Below the pieces are notes generated by a model. It was not told where the DNA came from. It was given only the letters and a program-made list of their open reading frames with translations, and ran no database searches. A stretch of DNA of 64,000 nt. It comes from an uncultured Lachnospiraceae bacterium (lineage in GTDB: Bacteria; Bacillota; Clostridia; Lachnospirales; Lachnospiraceae). This document shows, piece by piece, positions 1 to 8,626 of this stretch. A program made the position numbers and the translations under genes. The stretch's first letter is position 1; every line of letters begins with the position of its first letter. Location: positions 269,447 to 333,446 of the forward strand of contig UQLY01000002.1 in assembly GCA_900542015.1 (NCBI GenBank), written 5' to 3'.

Positions 1-248
1 CAGATACCGCCGATTGCACCGATAAAGCAAACGAAGGAACCGCACGATAAGTCGATATTACCGCCGGTCAGCATACACATTAACATACCGGTCGCCAGAA
101 TATATACATACGCGTTCTGCGTAATCAAAGCGTTGAAGTTCAAAGGCTCAAACATCTGTCCATTTGTCATAATCGTAAAGAAAAGGAACACCAGAACCAG
201 GACAATCAACATTGTATTTTTTCTTAATACTGTTAAAATATTTTTCAT
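1..248 (-). CDS. mmsB: ABC sugar permease, N-terminal part (cut by window edge)
   Basis: This is the first 82 codons of an inner-membrane permease of a CUT2-type monosaccharide ABC transporter; the rest lies beyond the left edge. The ATG at 246-248 follows a clear AAGGAGGGG ribosome site that overlaps the end of the upstream permease gene. The protein opens with a short basic stretch and two hydrophobic segments and carries the family motif LTGGNIDLSCGS. It is closely similar, almost residue for residue, to the N-terminus of the complete permease at 263-1432, so it is a paralogue produced by tandem duplication. It would share the ATPase and binding protein upstream. Sequence and context make the family certain; the sugar is not determined. 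Confidence 0.85.
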   Translation of the reverse strand, partial: MKNILTVLRKNTMLIVLVLVFLFFTIMTNGQMFEPLNFNALITQNAYVYILATGMLMCMLTGGNIDLSCGSFVCFIGAIGGI

Positions 249-262
249 CTCTTATCCCCTCC

Positions 263-1432
263 TTATTTCTTTTCTTTCCTGGACATAACGTCAAATATGA
301 TTGCAACCAAAAGCACGACGCCCTTTACCACTTTCTGGTAGTTAGCTTCCATACCCATGATACTCATACCCTGGTTGATAACGCCCATCAAAATCGCACC
401 GATGACTACGCCGAAAATATTTCCTTCGCCGCCGTATGCGGAAGCGCCGCCGATGAAACAGGATGCAATAGCGTCCATTTCATAGCCCTGACCGAAGGTC
501 GGCTGTGCGTTGCCCGCTCTCGCTACCGTAAGGATACCGGCAAGACCGGACATCAGTCCCATGTTGATATAAGCGAAGAAGTAAACCTTTTTCGGATTGA
601 CGCCGGAAAGTCTGGTCGCTTTTTCATTGCCGCCTACCGCGTACAGGTAACGACCCATTGTAGTCTTGGTCGTAACATAAGAGTAAGCCAGCAATACAAC
701 CGCAATCCAGATCAAAGCCGTGGGAATACCTTTGTACTGAGACAGTTTATAAAATACCCAGATGATAACCGCGCACACAATGGCAATTCTGATCAGCACC
801 ATTGCAAGCGGAGATACTTCATACCCTTTTGCCTTTGCACTGATCCTGTTTCTGAACACTACAATCGCATAGATTGCAGCAATCAGGATACCAGCCGCGA
901 GACAGGTAATGTTGATGGAACCGTTTCCGAAGAAATCGGGTACGTAACAATCAGCTCCGCCGCCGAATACGTTTAAGAAAGTGGTATTGCTGATTCCGAC
1001 CGCCAAACCCTGCAATACGACGTTGGACAATCCACGGAACACATACATGCCGGCAAGTGTGGCAATAAAAGGAGGAACCTTTACGTAAGCGATCCAAAAG
1101 CCCTGCCATACACCAACCAGAAGACCGCCGATCAGCATAACGATAACCGCTACCCATACATTGACATTCTTCGACATAATAACCGCGCCGATGCCGCCTA
1201 CAAAGCAGACAACGGAACCGCAGGCAAGGTCGATATTACCGCCGGTCAGAATACACAAAAGCATACCTGCCGCCAACACAAATACATAAGCGTTCTGTGA
1301 AATCAGGTTATTGATATTTTGCGGATACAAAATCTTGCCGTCTGTCTGCCACCAGAAAAAGGCAATGACAATAATCAGGGCAAAGACCATCGTGTATTTT
1401 TTTAAGACATCTGAAATTTTCACTTTACTCAT
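263..1432 (-). CDS. mmsB: Monosaccharide ABC transporter permease (CUT2 family)
   Basis: A 389-residue polytopic membrane protein with about ten hydrophobic segments, of the ribose/xylose/galactose (BPD_transp_2) permease family. It forms the membrane channel through which sugar is driven by the ATPase encoded immediately upstream (2-bp gap). The motif LTGGNIDLACGS near residue 65 and the MGRYLYAVGGNEKATRLSGV stretch after residue 250, where the ATPase coupling loop lies, are typical. Residues 180-220 carry a hydrophilic loop before a further hydrophobic run, a length that fits the GguB/MmsB multiple-monosaccharide branch rather than the shorter RbsC. A second related permease follows on the same transcript, so the transporter may form a heterodimeric channel. 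Confidence 0.9.
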   Translation of the reverse strand: MSKVKISDVLKKYTMVFALIIVIAFFWWQTDGKILYPQNINNLISQNAYVFVLAAGMLLCILTGGNIDLACGSVVCFVGGIGAVIMSKNVNVWVAVIVMLIGGLLVGVWQGFWIAYVKVPPFIATLAGMYVFRGLSNVVLQGLAVGISNTTFLNVFGGGADCYVPDFFGNGSINITCLAAGILIAAIYAIVVFRNRISAKAKGYEVSPLAMVLIRIAIVCAVIIWVFYKLSQYKGIPTALIWIAVVLLAYSYVTTKTTMGRYLYAVGGNEKATRLSGVNPKKVYFFAYINMGLMSGLAGILTVARAGNAQPTFGQGYEMDAIASCFIGGASAYGGEGNIFGVVIGAILMGVINQGMSIMGMEANYQKVVKGVVLLVAIIFDVMSRKEKK

Positions 1433-1434
1433 CT

Positions 1435-2973
1435 TTACTCGCCCCTTCCTGATTGTAATATACTTTCCATAATATTGACCTGAGTCGCTTCGCTTGCCTG
1501 CATTTCGCCGACAATCCTAGACTCATTCATAATATAGATACGATCGCTCATACCGATGACCTCCGGAAGCTCGGATGAAATCATAATAACGGATTTGCCC
1601 GCCGCAACCAGATCGTTGATGATACAATAGATTTCGTATTTCGCGCCTACGTCGATACCTCTGGTAGGTTCATCCAAAATCAGAACGTCAGGGTCTGTAA
1701 ACATCCATTTTGCAAGCAATACCTTCTGCTGGTTACCACCGCTTAAGTTGCCTACATTCTGCTCAACGGAAGGTGTCTTGGTCTTTAATTTTTCCTTATA
1801 TTCCACAGCCACCTGATACTCTTTATCCACATCGATCACACTGTGATTGCTGACGCCTGTCATATTGGCAAGAGACGTATTGACGCGGATGGAATTGCTC
1901 AGTACCAGACCGTTGCCTTTTCTGTCTTCCGTTACATATGCGATTTTGGCATTGATCGCATCTCTCGGGCTCTTTAAAACAACCTCCTTGCCGCTGATCT
2001 TCAGCGTACCCGAAATGTTCGTGCCATAGGAACGACCGAAAATACTCATGGCAAGCTCGGTACGTCCCGCGCCCATCAGACCGTAGATACCTACGACCTC
2101 TCCCTTATGTACGTTCAGGTTGACATCGGATACAACCTTGCGTTCCGGATACAGGGGATGATAAACCGTCCAGTTTTCCACCTCCATATTCATATCGCCG
2201 ATTTTTACATCATGGCGTTTCGGGAAACGGTCCGTGATCTCACGACCAACCATGCCTTTGATGATCCGGTCTTCACTGATCTCCGTCGTGTGGCAGTCCA
2301 TGGTTTCAATGGTGGAACCGTCGCGGACAACCGTAATTTTATCTGCTACATATACAACCTCATTTAACTTATGAGTGATAATAATCATCGTCATGCCCTG
2401 TTTTTTAAATTCAAGCATCAAATCCAAAAGGGCTTTGGAATCCGTCTCATTCAAGGAAGAAGTCGGCTCATCCAGGATCAACAGTTTTGCCTTCTTTGCA
2501 AGCGCTTTCGCGATTTCTACCAACTGCTGTTTACCTGTACCGATTTCCTTTACCTGGATTCTGGAGGACTCGGAAAGTCCTACCATTTTTAAATACTTAT
2601 CCGCTTCGGCATATGTTTCGTTCCAGTTGATGGCGTTCTTTTTGCCCCGCTCATTGCCCAAAAACATATTTTCTCCAATGGACATCTGGGGAACAAGCGC
2701 CAGCTCCTGATGGATAATAACAATGCCTTTTTCTTCGGAATCTTTAATTTTATGGAACTGGCAGACTTCTCCGTCATAAATGATGTCGCCTTCATAAGTT
2801 CCATAAGGGTAAATGCCGCTTAATACATTCATTAAGGTGGATTTACCTGCACCGTTTTCGCCTACCAGCGCGTGTATTTCTCCCTCTTCGACTTTTAAAT
2901 TAACATTGTCCAGAGCTTTTACACCGGGGAAGGTTTTGGTGATGTTTTTCATTTCAAGCAATACCTTTGCCAA
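1435..2973 (-). CDS. mmsA: Monosaccharide ABC transporter ATP-binding protein, two NBDs
   Basis: A 512-residue cytoplasmic ATPase with two fused nucleotide-binding domains, which powers the CUT2 sugar transporter. Domain 1 has Walker A GENGAGKST near residue 38 and Walker B LLILDEPTSSL; its signature is degenerate (EIGTGKQQ). Domain 2 has a degenerate Walker A (GLMGAGRTE), a good signature LSGGNQQK and Walker B VLILDEPTRGID. This asymmetry is usual in XylG/MglA/GguA proteins. The gene lies between the binding protein and the permease and is separated from the former by a stable stem-loop, which probably sets the stoichiometry of expression. The closest named type is MmsA/GguA of multiple-sugar transporters. 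Confidence 0.92.
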   Translation of the reverse strand: MAKVLLEMKNITKTFPGVKALDNVNLKVEEGEIHALVGENGAGKSTLMNVLSGIYPYGTYEGDIIYDGEVCQFHKIKDSEEKGIVIIHQELALVPQMSIGENMFLGNERGKKNAINWNETYAEADKYLKMVGLSESSRIQVKEIGTGKQQLVEIAKALAKKAKLLILDEPTSSLNETDSKALLDLMLEFKKQGMTMIIITHKLNEVVYVADKITVVRDGSTIETMDCHTTEISEDRIIKGMVGREITDRFPKRHDVKIGDMNMEVENWTVYHPLYPERKVVSDVNLNVHKGEVVGIYGLMGAGRTELAMSIFGRSYGTNISGTLKISGKEVVLKSPRDAINAKIAYVTEDRKGNGLVLSNSIRVNTSLANMTGVSNHSVIDVDKEYQVAVEYKEKLKTKTPSVEQNVGNLSGGNQQKVLLAKWMFTDPDVLILDEPTRGIDVGAKYEIYCIINDLVAAGKSVIMISSELPEVIGMSDRIYIMNESRIVGEMQASEATQVNIMESILQSGRGE

Positions 2974-3058
2974 ATGTATCCCTCCAATCTGAAGAATTTC
3001 TCATAGTTTCCATTTTATTTTCTGATATACTCGGTTTCGATTGCCTTACTAGAATAAA

Positions 3059-3080
3059 CAGGCGGGTAAATACCCGCCTG
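3059..3080 (-). promoter_or_regulatory. Intercistronic stem-loop between chvE and mmsA
   Basis: A perfect 10-bp inverted repeat with GGCGGGTA arms around AA, extended by further A/T pairs on either side. It lies downstream of the binding-protein gene and before the ATPase gene on the minus strand. There is no long T tract, so an mRNA-stabilising or partly attenuating hairpin is more likely than a full terminator. Such hairpins commonly let the binding protein be made in excess over the membrane components. Confidence 0.6.
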
Positions 3081-3112
3081 CGTATTTATGATTTTACCGG
3101 ATCTCTCCGATC

Positions 3113-4243
3113 TTACTGAAGGTCTCCTTCGGTGTAGTATCCGGAGTCGATCAACAGCTCTTTGTAGTTATCTACGTCTGCGAATACAGGAGCGCAAAGG
3201 TAAGAAGGAATGATGCCTGTACCATTGTCATAAGACTCTGTATCGTTTACGTCAACTTCTTCGTCATTTAAGATCTGACCTACCATCTTAACAACCTGGC
3301 TTGCAAGAGTACGTGTATCTTTGAATACGGACATGGACTGTTTTCCAGCGATCATGTTCTTAACGTTCTCAATATCGCAGTCCTGACCGGTTACGATAGG
3401 ATATTCGCCGTTGTAGTTAGCTGCTAAAGCGTTCTCTACACCAAGAGCTGTAGAGTCGTTGGAGCAAAGCCATGCGTCTACATTGGTTCCGTCAGCATAG
3501 AAAGAAGAAAGAATGTTCTCTGCTCTGGACTGTGCTGTCTCTGTTGCCCATGTAGGAGTAGCGGTCTCATCAAAAGAGGTCTGTCCGGAAACAACTACCA
3601 GCTTACCGGATTCGATGTAAGGATTTAATACATCCATAGCACCGTTGTAGAAGTAACCAGCGTTGTTATCACCGGGGTCTCCTGCGGTAATCTCAAGGTT
3701 GAAAGTTTCTGTTGTGTTGTCAAGGTCTAAGGTATCAACAATGTACTGACCCTGAACGGTACCTACCATGTAGTTATCGAATGTAGCATAGTAGGAAACT
3801 GCATCGGAGTTCATTAACAGACGGTCATAAGCAATTACCGGAATGTTGGACTCTTTTGCCATGTCAAGCGCTTCACCGAGGGAAGAACCTTCGATTGCTG
3901 CGATAACCAGTACGTCAGCTCCGCTGGAGATCATGTTCTCGATCTGGGAAACCTGCGTCTGAACGTCGTTGGAAGCGTACTGAAGATCTACTTCATAACC
4001 TGCTGCAGTAAGCTCTGCTTCCATGTTGGAACCATCCTGATTCCATCTCTGTAAATCTTTGGTCGGCATGGATACGCCAACTCTTGTTCCGTTAGAAGCT
4101 GCGGGTTCTGCTGCTTCTTCCGTTTCTGCTTCCGTACCTGCGTCGGATCCTGCATCTGTGCTGGCTGCTTCGCTTCCGCATCCTACCAGCAGAGAAGCTA
4201 CTAATGCAACACTAAGTAATGCGCTAAGTAATTTCTTTCTCAT
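3113..4243 (-). CDS. chvE: Sugar-binding lipoprotein of the CUT2 transporter (ChvE-like)
   Basis: A 376-residue extracytoplasmic solute-binding protein. The N-terminus is a lipoprotein signal with lipobox LVGC (lipidated Cys22), then an acidic Ala/Ser/Glu linker to about residue 50. The mature domain starts GTRVGVSMPTKDLQRWNQDG, as in ChvE/XylF-type periplasmic sugar receptors, and contains the hinge-typical IEGSSLGEAL and TGQDCDIENV stretches. It captures sugar outside the cell and delivers it to the MmsA/MmsB complex encoded downstream. It is the first gene of its transcript, with a strong GGAGG site before the ATG. The ligand could be xylose, arabinose, glucose or galactose; the sequence alone does not say. 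Confidence 0.9.
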   Translation of the reverse strand: MRKKLLSALLSVALVASLLVGCGSEAASTDAGSDAGTEAETEEAAEPAASNGTRVGVSMPTKDLQRWNQDGSNMEAELTAAGYEVDLQYASNDVQTQVSQIENMISSGADVLVIAAIEGSSLGEALDMAKESNIPVIAYDRLLMNSDAVSYYATFDNYMVGTVQGQYIVDTLDLDNTTETFNLEITAGDPGDNNAGYFYNGAMDVLNPYIESGKLVVVSGQTSFDETATPTWATETAQSRAENILSSFYADGTNVDAWLCSNDSTALGVENALAANYNGEYPIVTGQDCDIENVKNMIAGKQSMSVFKDTRTLASQVVKMVGQILNDEEVDVNDTESYDNGTGIIPSYLCAPVFADVDNYKELLIDSGYYTEGDLQ

Positions 4244-4311
4244 GTTAGAAATCCTCCCTTATTATAAATTTTAATTTTCCGGAGACTCTGCTGTCTCCTT
4301 GTTACGCTATC

Positions 4312-4317
4312 AATATA
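4312..4317 (-). promoter_or_regulatory. Extended -10 promoter of chvE
   Basis: On the minus strand TATATT is preceded by TGG, giving an extended -10 (TGnTATATT) about 70 bp before the chvE start; a -35 is poor. The leader also holds a small GGAGAC/GTCTCC hairpin at 4281-4298. Placement is right for the transporter operon, but no second promoter can be excluded. Confidence 0.45.
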
Positions 4318-4360
4318 CCACAGGTCAAATAGTAAATGTTTGCGAATTTCTGCATTTTTT

Positions 4361-4374
4361 TGAAAGCGTGCACG
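4361..4374 (+). promoter_or_regulatory. Candidate cre (catabolite-responsive element)
   Basis: TGAAAGCGTGCACG matches the Bacillota cre pattern TGNNANCGNNNNCA at every fixed position but the last. It lies roughly 55-70 bp upstream of the probable chvE transcription start, a plausible place for CcpA control of sugar uptake. CcpA co-regulators HprK and Crh are encoded in the same window. A single near-match in an AT-rich intergenic stretch could be chance. Confidence 0.35.
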
Positions 4375-4445
4375 AGCAAATTTTAAAGGGGTAGCATTTT
4401 TTTGTCCGATTTTTTTGAAATCACAATTTTTTGCTAATTCTTTTC

Positions 4446-5531
4446 TCAGCGTTCCACTACATTCAGGTATACCTCGTCCCTCAGGTGAAACCCGCTTTCT
4501 ATAATCACCTCATCCATATTGTCCGCATTGACCGCAATTGGCTCAAGCACGATGCTTGGGATTTCATACGTCCCGTCCGACAAAGTGCCGTTGATTCCCG
4601 AGACCGCCTCCCCCTTTGCCAGCGCGATCGCACATTCCGCCGCCGCCTTTGCCTGTTTTTCCACCGGCTTGTAAACGGTCATAAGCTGAGTGCCTTCCAC
4701 AATTCTCTGACACGCCTCCAGTTCCGCGTCCTGTCCCGTCACAATGATCGAACCCGCCCTTCTCTTTTCGGCGAGCACCCGTACCGTCTGCGTGGCGAGG
4801 CTGTCGTTTCCGCACATGATCCCGTCAACCTCGTCGAGGACCTCCGGATGTTCATAAATATAATCCGAAGCGTATTCCGGTTTCCAGTTGTCCGCATACA
4901 TAATATCCACGACCTCGATATCGTTATTTTCCATAACCTCCGTAAATCCGCTGTTGACCATCGCCACATTATTATCCGATGTAGGACCGGAAAGCATCAG
5001 CACCTTTCCGCCGGAAAGCCCTGCATCCACCATCGCCTCTCCCATCAGGGTGCCGACCTTTTCATTATCAAAGGATATATAAAGATCCACGTCCGCATTG
5101 TGAATCATGCGGTCATAGGCAATGACAGCGATACCCGCGTCCTTTGCCTTCTGCACCACTTCCGCCAAGCCGTCGGAATCGATGCCTACAATTACAATCA
5201 CATCCATATTCTTTTCAATCAGGTATTCGATCCGGTCAATCTGTTCTTGGGGATCGCCGTTAGCGTTTTGCACATTTACTTCCGCGCCCAGCTCCTTTGC
5301 CGTGGATACAAATACATCCCGGTCCCTCTCCCAGCGTTCGATCAGATAAGAGTCAAAGCAGATGCCGATCTGGATTTTCCCGTCGTCCTCCTTCACGTGG
5401 CTTTCCTCCCGCACAGGCGCGGCGCATGCGAACAGCCCCGCCGAAAGAACAGCGCAGAAAAACACCGCAAACGCTTTCCGGAAGAACCGTCCTTTTTTTC
5501 CGTATAATCCGTAAGAGAGTTTATCTTTCAC
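4446..5531 (-). CDS. Second sugar-binding lipoprotein, in the sensor operon
   Basis: A 361-residue solute-binding protein of the ChvE/XylF type. A basic N-terminus is followed by a hydrophobic stretch and lipobox LFAC (Cys36). The mature part starts at KIQIGICFDSYLIERWERD and keeps the family TGQDAELEACQR segment. The start is GTG, chosen because an AAGGAGGG site lies eight bases before it; the gene overlaps the response-regulator stop by 11 bp, so translation is coupled. It may feed the adjacent transporter or serve as an additional receptor for the two-component system. It is clearly a paralogue of the chvE product but considerably diverged. Confidence 0.85.
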   Translation of the reverse strand: MKDKLSYGLYGKKGRFFRKAFAVFFCAVLSAGLFACAAPVREESHVKEDDGKIQIGICFDSYLIERWERDRDVFVSTAKELGAEVNVQNANGDPQEQIDRIEYLIEKNMDVIVIVGIDSDGLAEVVQKAKDAGIAVIAYDRMIHNADVDLYISFDNEKVGTLMGEAMVDAGLSGGKVLMLSGPTSDNNVAMVNSGFTEVMENNDIEVVDIMYADNWKPEYASDYIYEHPEVLDEVDGIMCGNDSLATQTVRVLAEKRRAGSIIVTGQDAELEACQRIVEGTQLMTVYKPVEKQAKAAAECAIALAKGEAVSGINGTLSDGTYEIPSIVLEPIAVNADNMDEVIIESGFHLRDEVYLNVVER

Positions 5532-7128
5532 CGCTTTTTCCCTCCTTGTACTCTGTAGGCGTAACGCCCACGTTCTTTTTGAAGGTACGGCTAAAATAAT
5601 TCGGGTCGGAGTAGCCCACCTGCGCGCAGATTTCCTTCATGGAAAGCGAGGAAGACAGCAACAGTTCCTTCGCTTTTTCCATGCGGACAGCCGTGACATA
5701 TTCAATAAAGTTTTCTCCGGTTTCTTCTTTAAATATTTTACTGAAATAATAAGGACTGATATTGACTTCCTCGGATACGTCGTCCAAAGAGAGCTCCTTG
5801 TGGAAATTGGCGTTGATATAGGCTTTCGTCTTCGCCACGATACCGTTGGACTGTGCTTCTTTATTATTTGCTACGTCTCTGACCGCCGCGTCCATTTTAT
5901 CCACAAACCAGCCCCGCAGCTTTTCCATATCGCTTCCCATTCCCATAATGGTCGGCAGATAGTCCTGACGGGAGCGGAAACGGTAGGTCTTAGAGCTTCC
6001 CTCATAGCCGATCTTTTCGGCGCGCAGGACAAATTCCAATGCCTTTAGTTTAATATCGCTCTCACAGTCTCCGTAATTTTCCACCATCCAGTCAAAATAA
6101 CGGTTGACAGCCGTATGCTGCTGCTCAATATTTCCCTTTTCCGTATGCTCAAATATCTCGCGCTCCGTTTCCACCGGATAATTCTCTTCATAATCGCAGC
6201 CTACGGGAATATCGTCCACATGCGCCACGCTTCCGTCCGACTGGATCAAAACATGCAGCGCCTCGTTATAGGATTTCATAGCGTCCTGCAGCCTTCCGAT
6301 ATGTCCAAAGCCCATGCGGAAAGATATGTCCATGCGGCTGCGTAGCTTGCGTACCATTTCCCTCGCCTTATCAATAACGGCAATTCTTTCATTATAATCC
6401 TGTTTATCCTCTGCGGCAGGGATGAGGATCGCGATTTTATTCGCCATAACCGAACCCATAATGCACTTAAAATATCCTTTGACGATCTCCCGCACCTCGT
6501 TGTAGTGGTTCTGCACGCGCACGGAAGTCCCTACCACGTTGGTCATATGGTTCTTAATCTGACTTTCTCCGAAAATAAGCACGCCCATATAACAGTAGTC
6601 CTCTTTGATTTCCAGCAGATTTTTAAAATTTTCCACATCTTCGTCAAAGTATTCCGAAAACAATAAGTTATAGATCAGTCCGTTTTCAATAATGGGCACC
6701 ACCGTTTCCATTTTCTCACGGATCATCAGATCCTGGCTCCGCTTCTCCCGCTCCTTGTCAATAATCGACATGGCGCGCCTGAGCACTTCGATGATTTTGC
6801 TTTTTTCGACGGGCTTATTGAGATATTCCAATACGCCCAGATTGATCGCTTCCTTGGCATAATCGAATTTGTCGTAAGCGGACATAACGATAAAAATGGT
6901 ATTGGCGTTATTTTCCCGGATCTCCCTCATCGCCTCGATCCCGTTAATCCCCGGCATCTGTATATCCATAAACGCAATATCCGGGCGGAAATGCTCCGCA
7001 AGCTCAATGACGTTTCTTCCGGTTTTGGCAAACTCGATCTGGCACTGATCTTTAAATTCTTTTTCTATAATAAAGCGAAGGGAATCGATCACAATTCCTT
7101 CGTCGTCCGCCAGCATAATCTTATACAT
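5521..7128 (-). CDS. YesN-type response regulator with AraC DNA-binding domain
   Basis: A 535-residue cytoplasmic response regulator. Residues 1-120 are a receiver domain with acidic pocket DDE (8-10) and phospho-acceptor Asp55 in FMDIQMPG. A long central region (130-420) of unknown fold follows, then a C-terminal AraC/XylS double helix-turn-helix (about 435-530, with PYYFSKIFKEETGENF and DPNYFSRTFKKNVG). The gene overlaps the kinase gene by 8 bp. It most probably activates the sugar transporter genes downstream in response to extracellular sugar, as YesN does for xylFGH in Clostridium; that regulatory target is inferred from neighbourhood. Confidence 0.9.
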   Translation of the reverse strand: MYKIMLADDEGIVIDSLRFIIEKEFKDQCQIEFAKTGRNVIELAEHFRPDIAFMDIQMPGINGIEAMREIRENNANTIFIVMSAYDKFDYAKEAINLGVLEYLNKPVEKSKIIEVLRRAMSIIDKEREKRSQDLMIREKMETVVPIIENGLIYNLLFSEYFDEDVENFKNLLEIKEDYCYMGVLIFGESQIKNHMTNVVGTSVRVQNHYNEVREIVKGYFKCIMGSVMANKIAILIPAAEDKQDYNERIAVIDKAREMVRKLRSRMDISFRMGFGHIGRLQDAMKSYNEALHVLIQSDGSVAHVDDIPVGCDYEENYPVETEREIFEHTEKGNIEQQHTAVNRYFDWMVENYGDCESDIKLKALEFVLRAEKIGYEGSSKTYRFRSRQDYLPTIMGMGSDMEKLRGWFVDKMDAAVRDVANNKEAQSNGIVAKTKAYINANFHKELSLDDVSEEVNISPYYFSKIFKEETGENFIEYVTAVRMEKAKELLLSSSLSMKEICAQVGYSDPNYFSRTFKKNVGVTPTEYKEGKSGER

Positions 7129-8626
7129 TGGGAACCTCCTTTTCTTTTCCTAAGGGAATACGGATCACAACCTGCGTTCCCTTGTTGTATCCGGGACTGC
7201 TGATCGCAAATACGTCGTCCCTTTCATAAAACAGTTTCAGCCTTCCTATCACGTTATCCAGACCGATTCCGTTGGAATCTCCCTTTAAATCCGTCTGCTT
7301 CAATTTGGAAGTCATGATCTGGTCGATCTTTTCCTGCTCCATGCCGATCCCGTTATCCCGGATGCGGATATAAGCGCCGTCCCCTTCCCGGTATACGGCA
7401 AGCTCTATCTTTCCTTCCCAGGAAATGTCCCGGATTCCATAGTTGACGCTGTTTTCCACGACAGGCTGGAGGATCATCGCGGGAATAGCAAGATTCTCCA
7501 GCGCCGGGTCCACATCCTTCTCGTAATGGATTTCTCCCGAAAACCGCACGTTTAAAATATAAATATAATTATCAATCAGTTCCAGCTCCTCCCGCAAAGG
7601 TACGGTATCATGGTCCTTTTTGATATTATAGCGGAAGAAATCAGCCATATTCTGAATATACTCGTAGGTCCGGTCCGCGCCCTCCATCATGGCAAGCTGC
7701 GCCCCCGCATTCAGAGTGTTGAACAAAAAATGGGGATTGATCTGCGCCTGCAGGTATTTCAGTTGGGCGTCCTTTAAATGGGTTTCCATTTTCAGCTCCC
7801 GTTCCTTGAGCACGCGTTCGTTATCCATACTGGTTTTTAACCGCTCGATATAATTGCGGATACTGATGATCATCTGATTAAAGGCATTGGTTACGACGCC
7901 GACCTCATCCCGGGAATTTACTTCCATCAGGTCTACGTCAAAATCGCCTCCCGCCACCTGATCCGCAACGGCGGACAGATTTTTCAACGGCTTGGTAATA
8001 TTTCCCACTACCATTATGACCAGCAGAATATTGCTGAACGCCACAATGACAAATACAACCGTATTGACAATCTCCACATATCTTAAAGTTACGGACAAAA
8101 CGGAATAGTTGGCGGAATTGCTCTTAAACTGCTCGTTGTTCAGGCTGCTGATATAGGTCGTAATATAGCCGTATATGGTGTCCGCCTCTTCGCTGTAGGT
8201 TCTGTACTTTTCCACGTTGCGCCCGCGCTTCGCCTCCACCGCAAGCTCCGTCAGCTCCAGATATTGCGCGGACATTTCCTTGATATTGCGTTCCATCCTC
8301 TGGGATTCGTTTCCGGTTACCTGATCGGAAAACCTCTCAATCTGCTCCGAATAGTCCTGATAAGCCTTATAATAGCCGTCCATGGCGTCCGTCGTCTTCG
8401 TATTCAGATAATTGATCAGTCCGGTCTGCACCTGCTCCAGAGAATCCGACAGCTTATTCAGATTGATATTGCTCACATAGATCTGATCCAGGCGCTGCAG
8501 CATATTGTTGATATTGCGGTACATAAACAGATTCACGATCAAAATCAGGATCGTCGTCAGACAGTATACCATGACCAGCTTGGTTTGGATCGGCAGATCG
8601 GCAACTTTTTCTTTTGCTTTCATCAT
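7121..8626 (-). CDS. LytS/YesM-type sensor histidine kinase
   Basis: A 501-residue membrane sensor kinase. Two transmembrane segments (about 17-37 and 188-208) flank an extracytoplasmic helical domain; a HAMP linker follows (208-262), then the His_kinase domain with the phospho-acceptor His299 in QINPHFLFNTL, and the HATPase with N box NSVNYGI and G box DNGIGM. It is transcribed between the anchored binding protein and its response regulator, so it probably reads ligand binding through that protein instead of binding sugar itself. Two consecutive ATG codons follow a GGGAGGAGAGG site; either may be used. Confidence 0.92.
   Translation of the reverse strand: MMKAKEKVADLPIQTKLVMVYCLTTILILIVNLFMYRNINNMLQRLDQIYVSNINLNKLSDSLEQVQTGLINYLNTKTTDAMDGYYKAYQDYSEQIERFSDQVTGNESQRMERNIKEMSAQYLELTELAVEAKRGRNVEKYRTYSEEADTIYGYITTYISSLNNEQFKSNSANYSVLSVTLRYVEIVNTVVFVIVAFSNILLVIMVVGNITKPLKNLSAVADQVAGGDFDVDLMEVNSRDEVGVVTNAFNQMIISIRNYIERLKTSMDNERVLKERELKMETHLKDAQLKYLQAQINPHFLFNTLNAGAQLAMMEGADRTYEYIQNMADFFRYNIKKDHDTVPLREELELIDNYIYILNVRFSGEIHYEKDVDPALENLAIPAMILQPVVENSVNYGIRDISWEGKIELAVYREGDGAYIRIRDNGIGMEQEKIDQIMTSKLKQTDLKGDSNGIGLDNVIGRLKLFYERDDVFAISSPGYNKGTQVVIRIPLGKEKEVPNV

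Noticed and set aside
212..976. Long plus-strand open frame opposite the sugar permease
   Set aside because: It lies entirely antisense to a clear permease gene, has no ribosome site and the protein is compositionally odd (His/Arg-rich).
4431..5507. 358-codon plus-strand open frame
   Set aside because: Exact shadow of the second binding lipoprotein; no family features.
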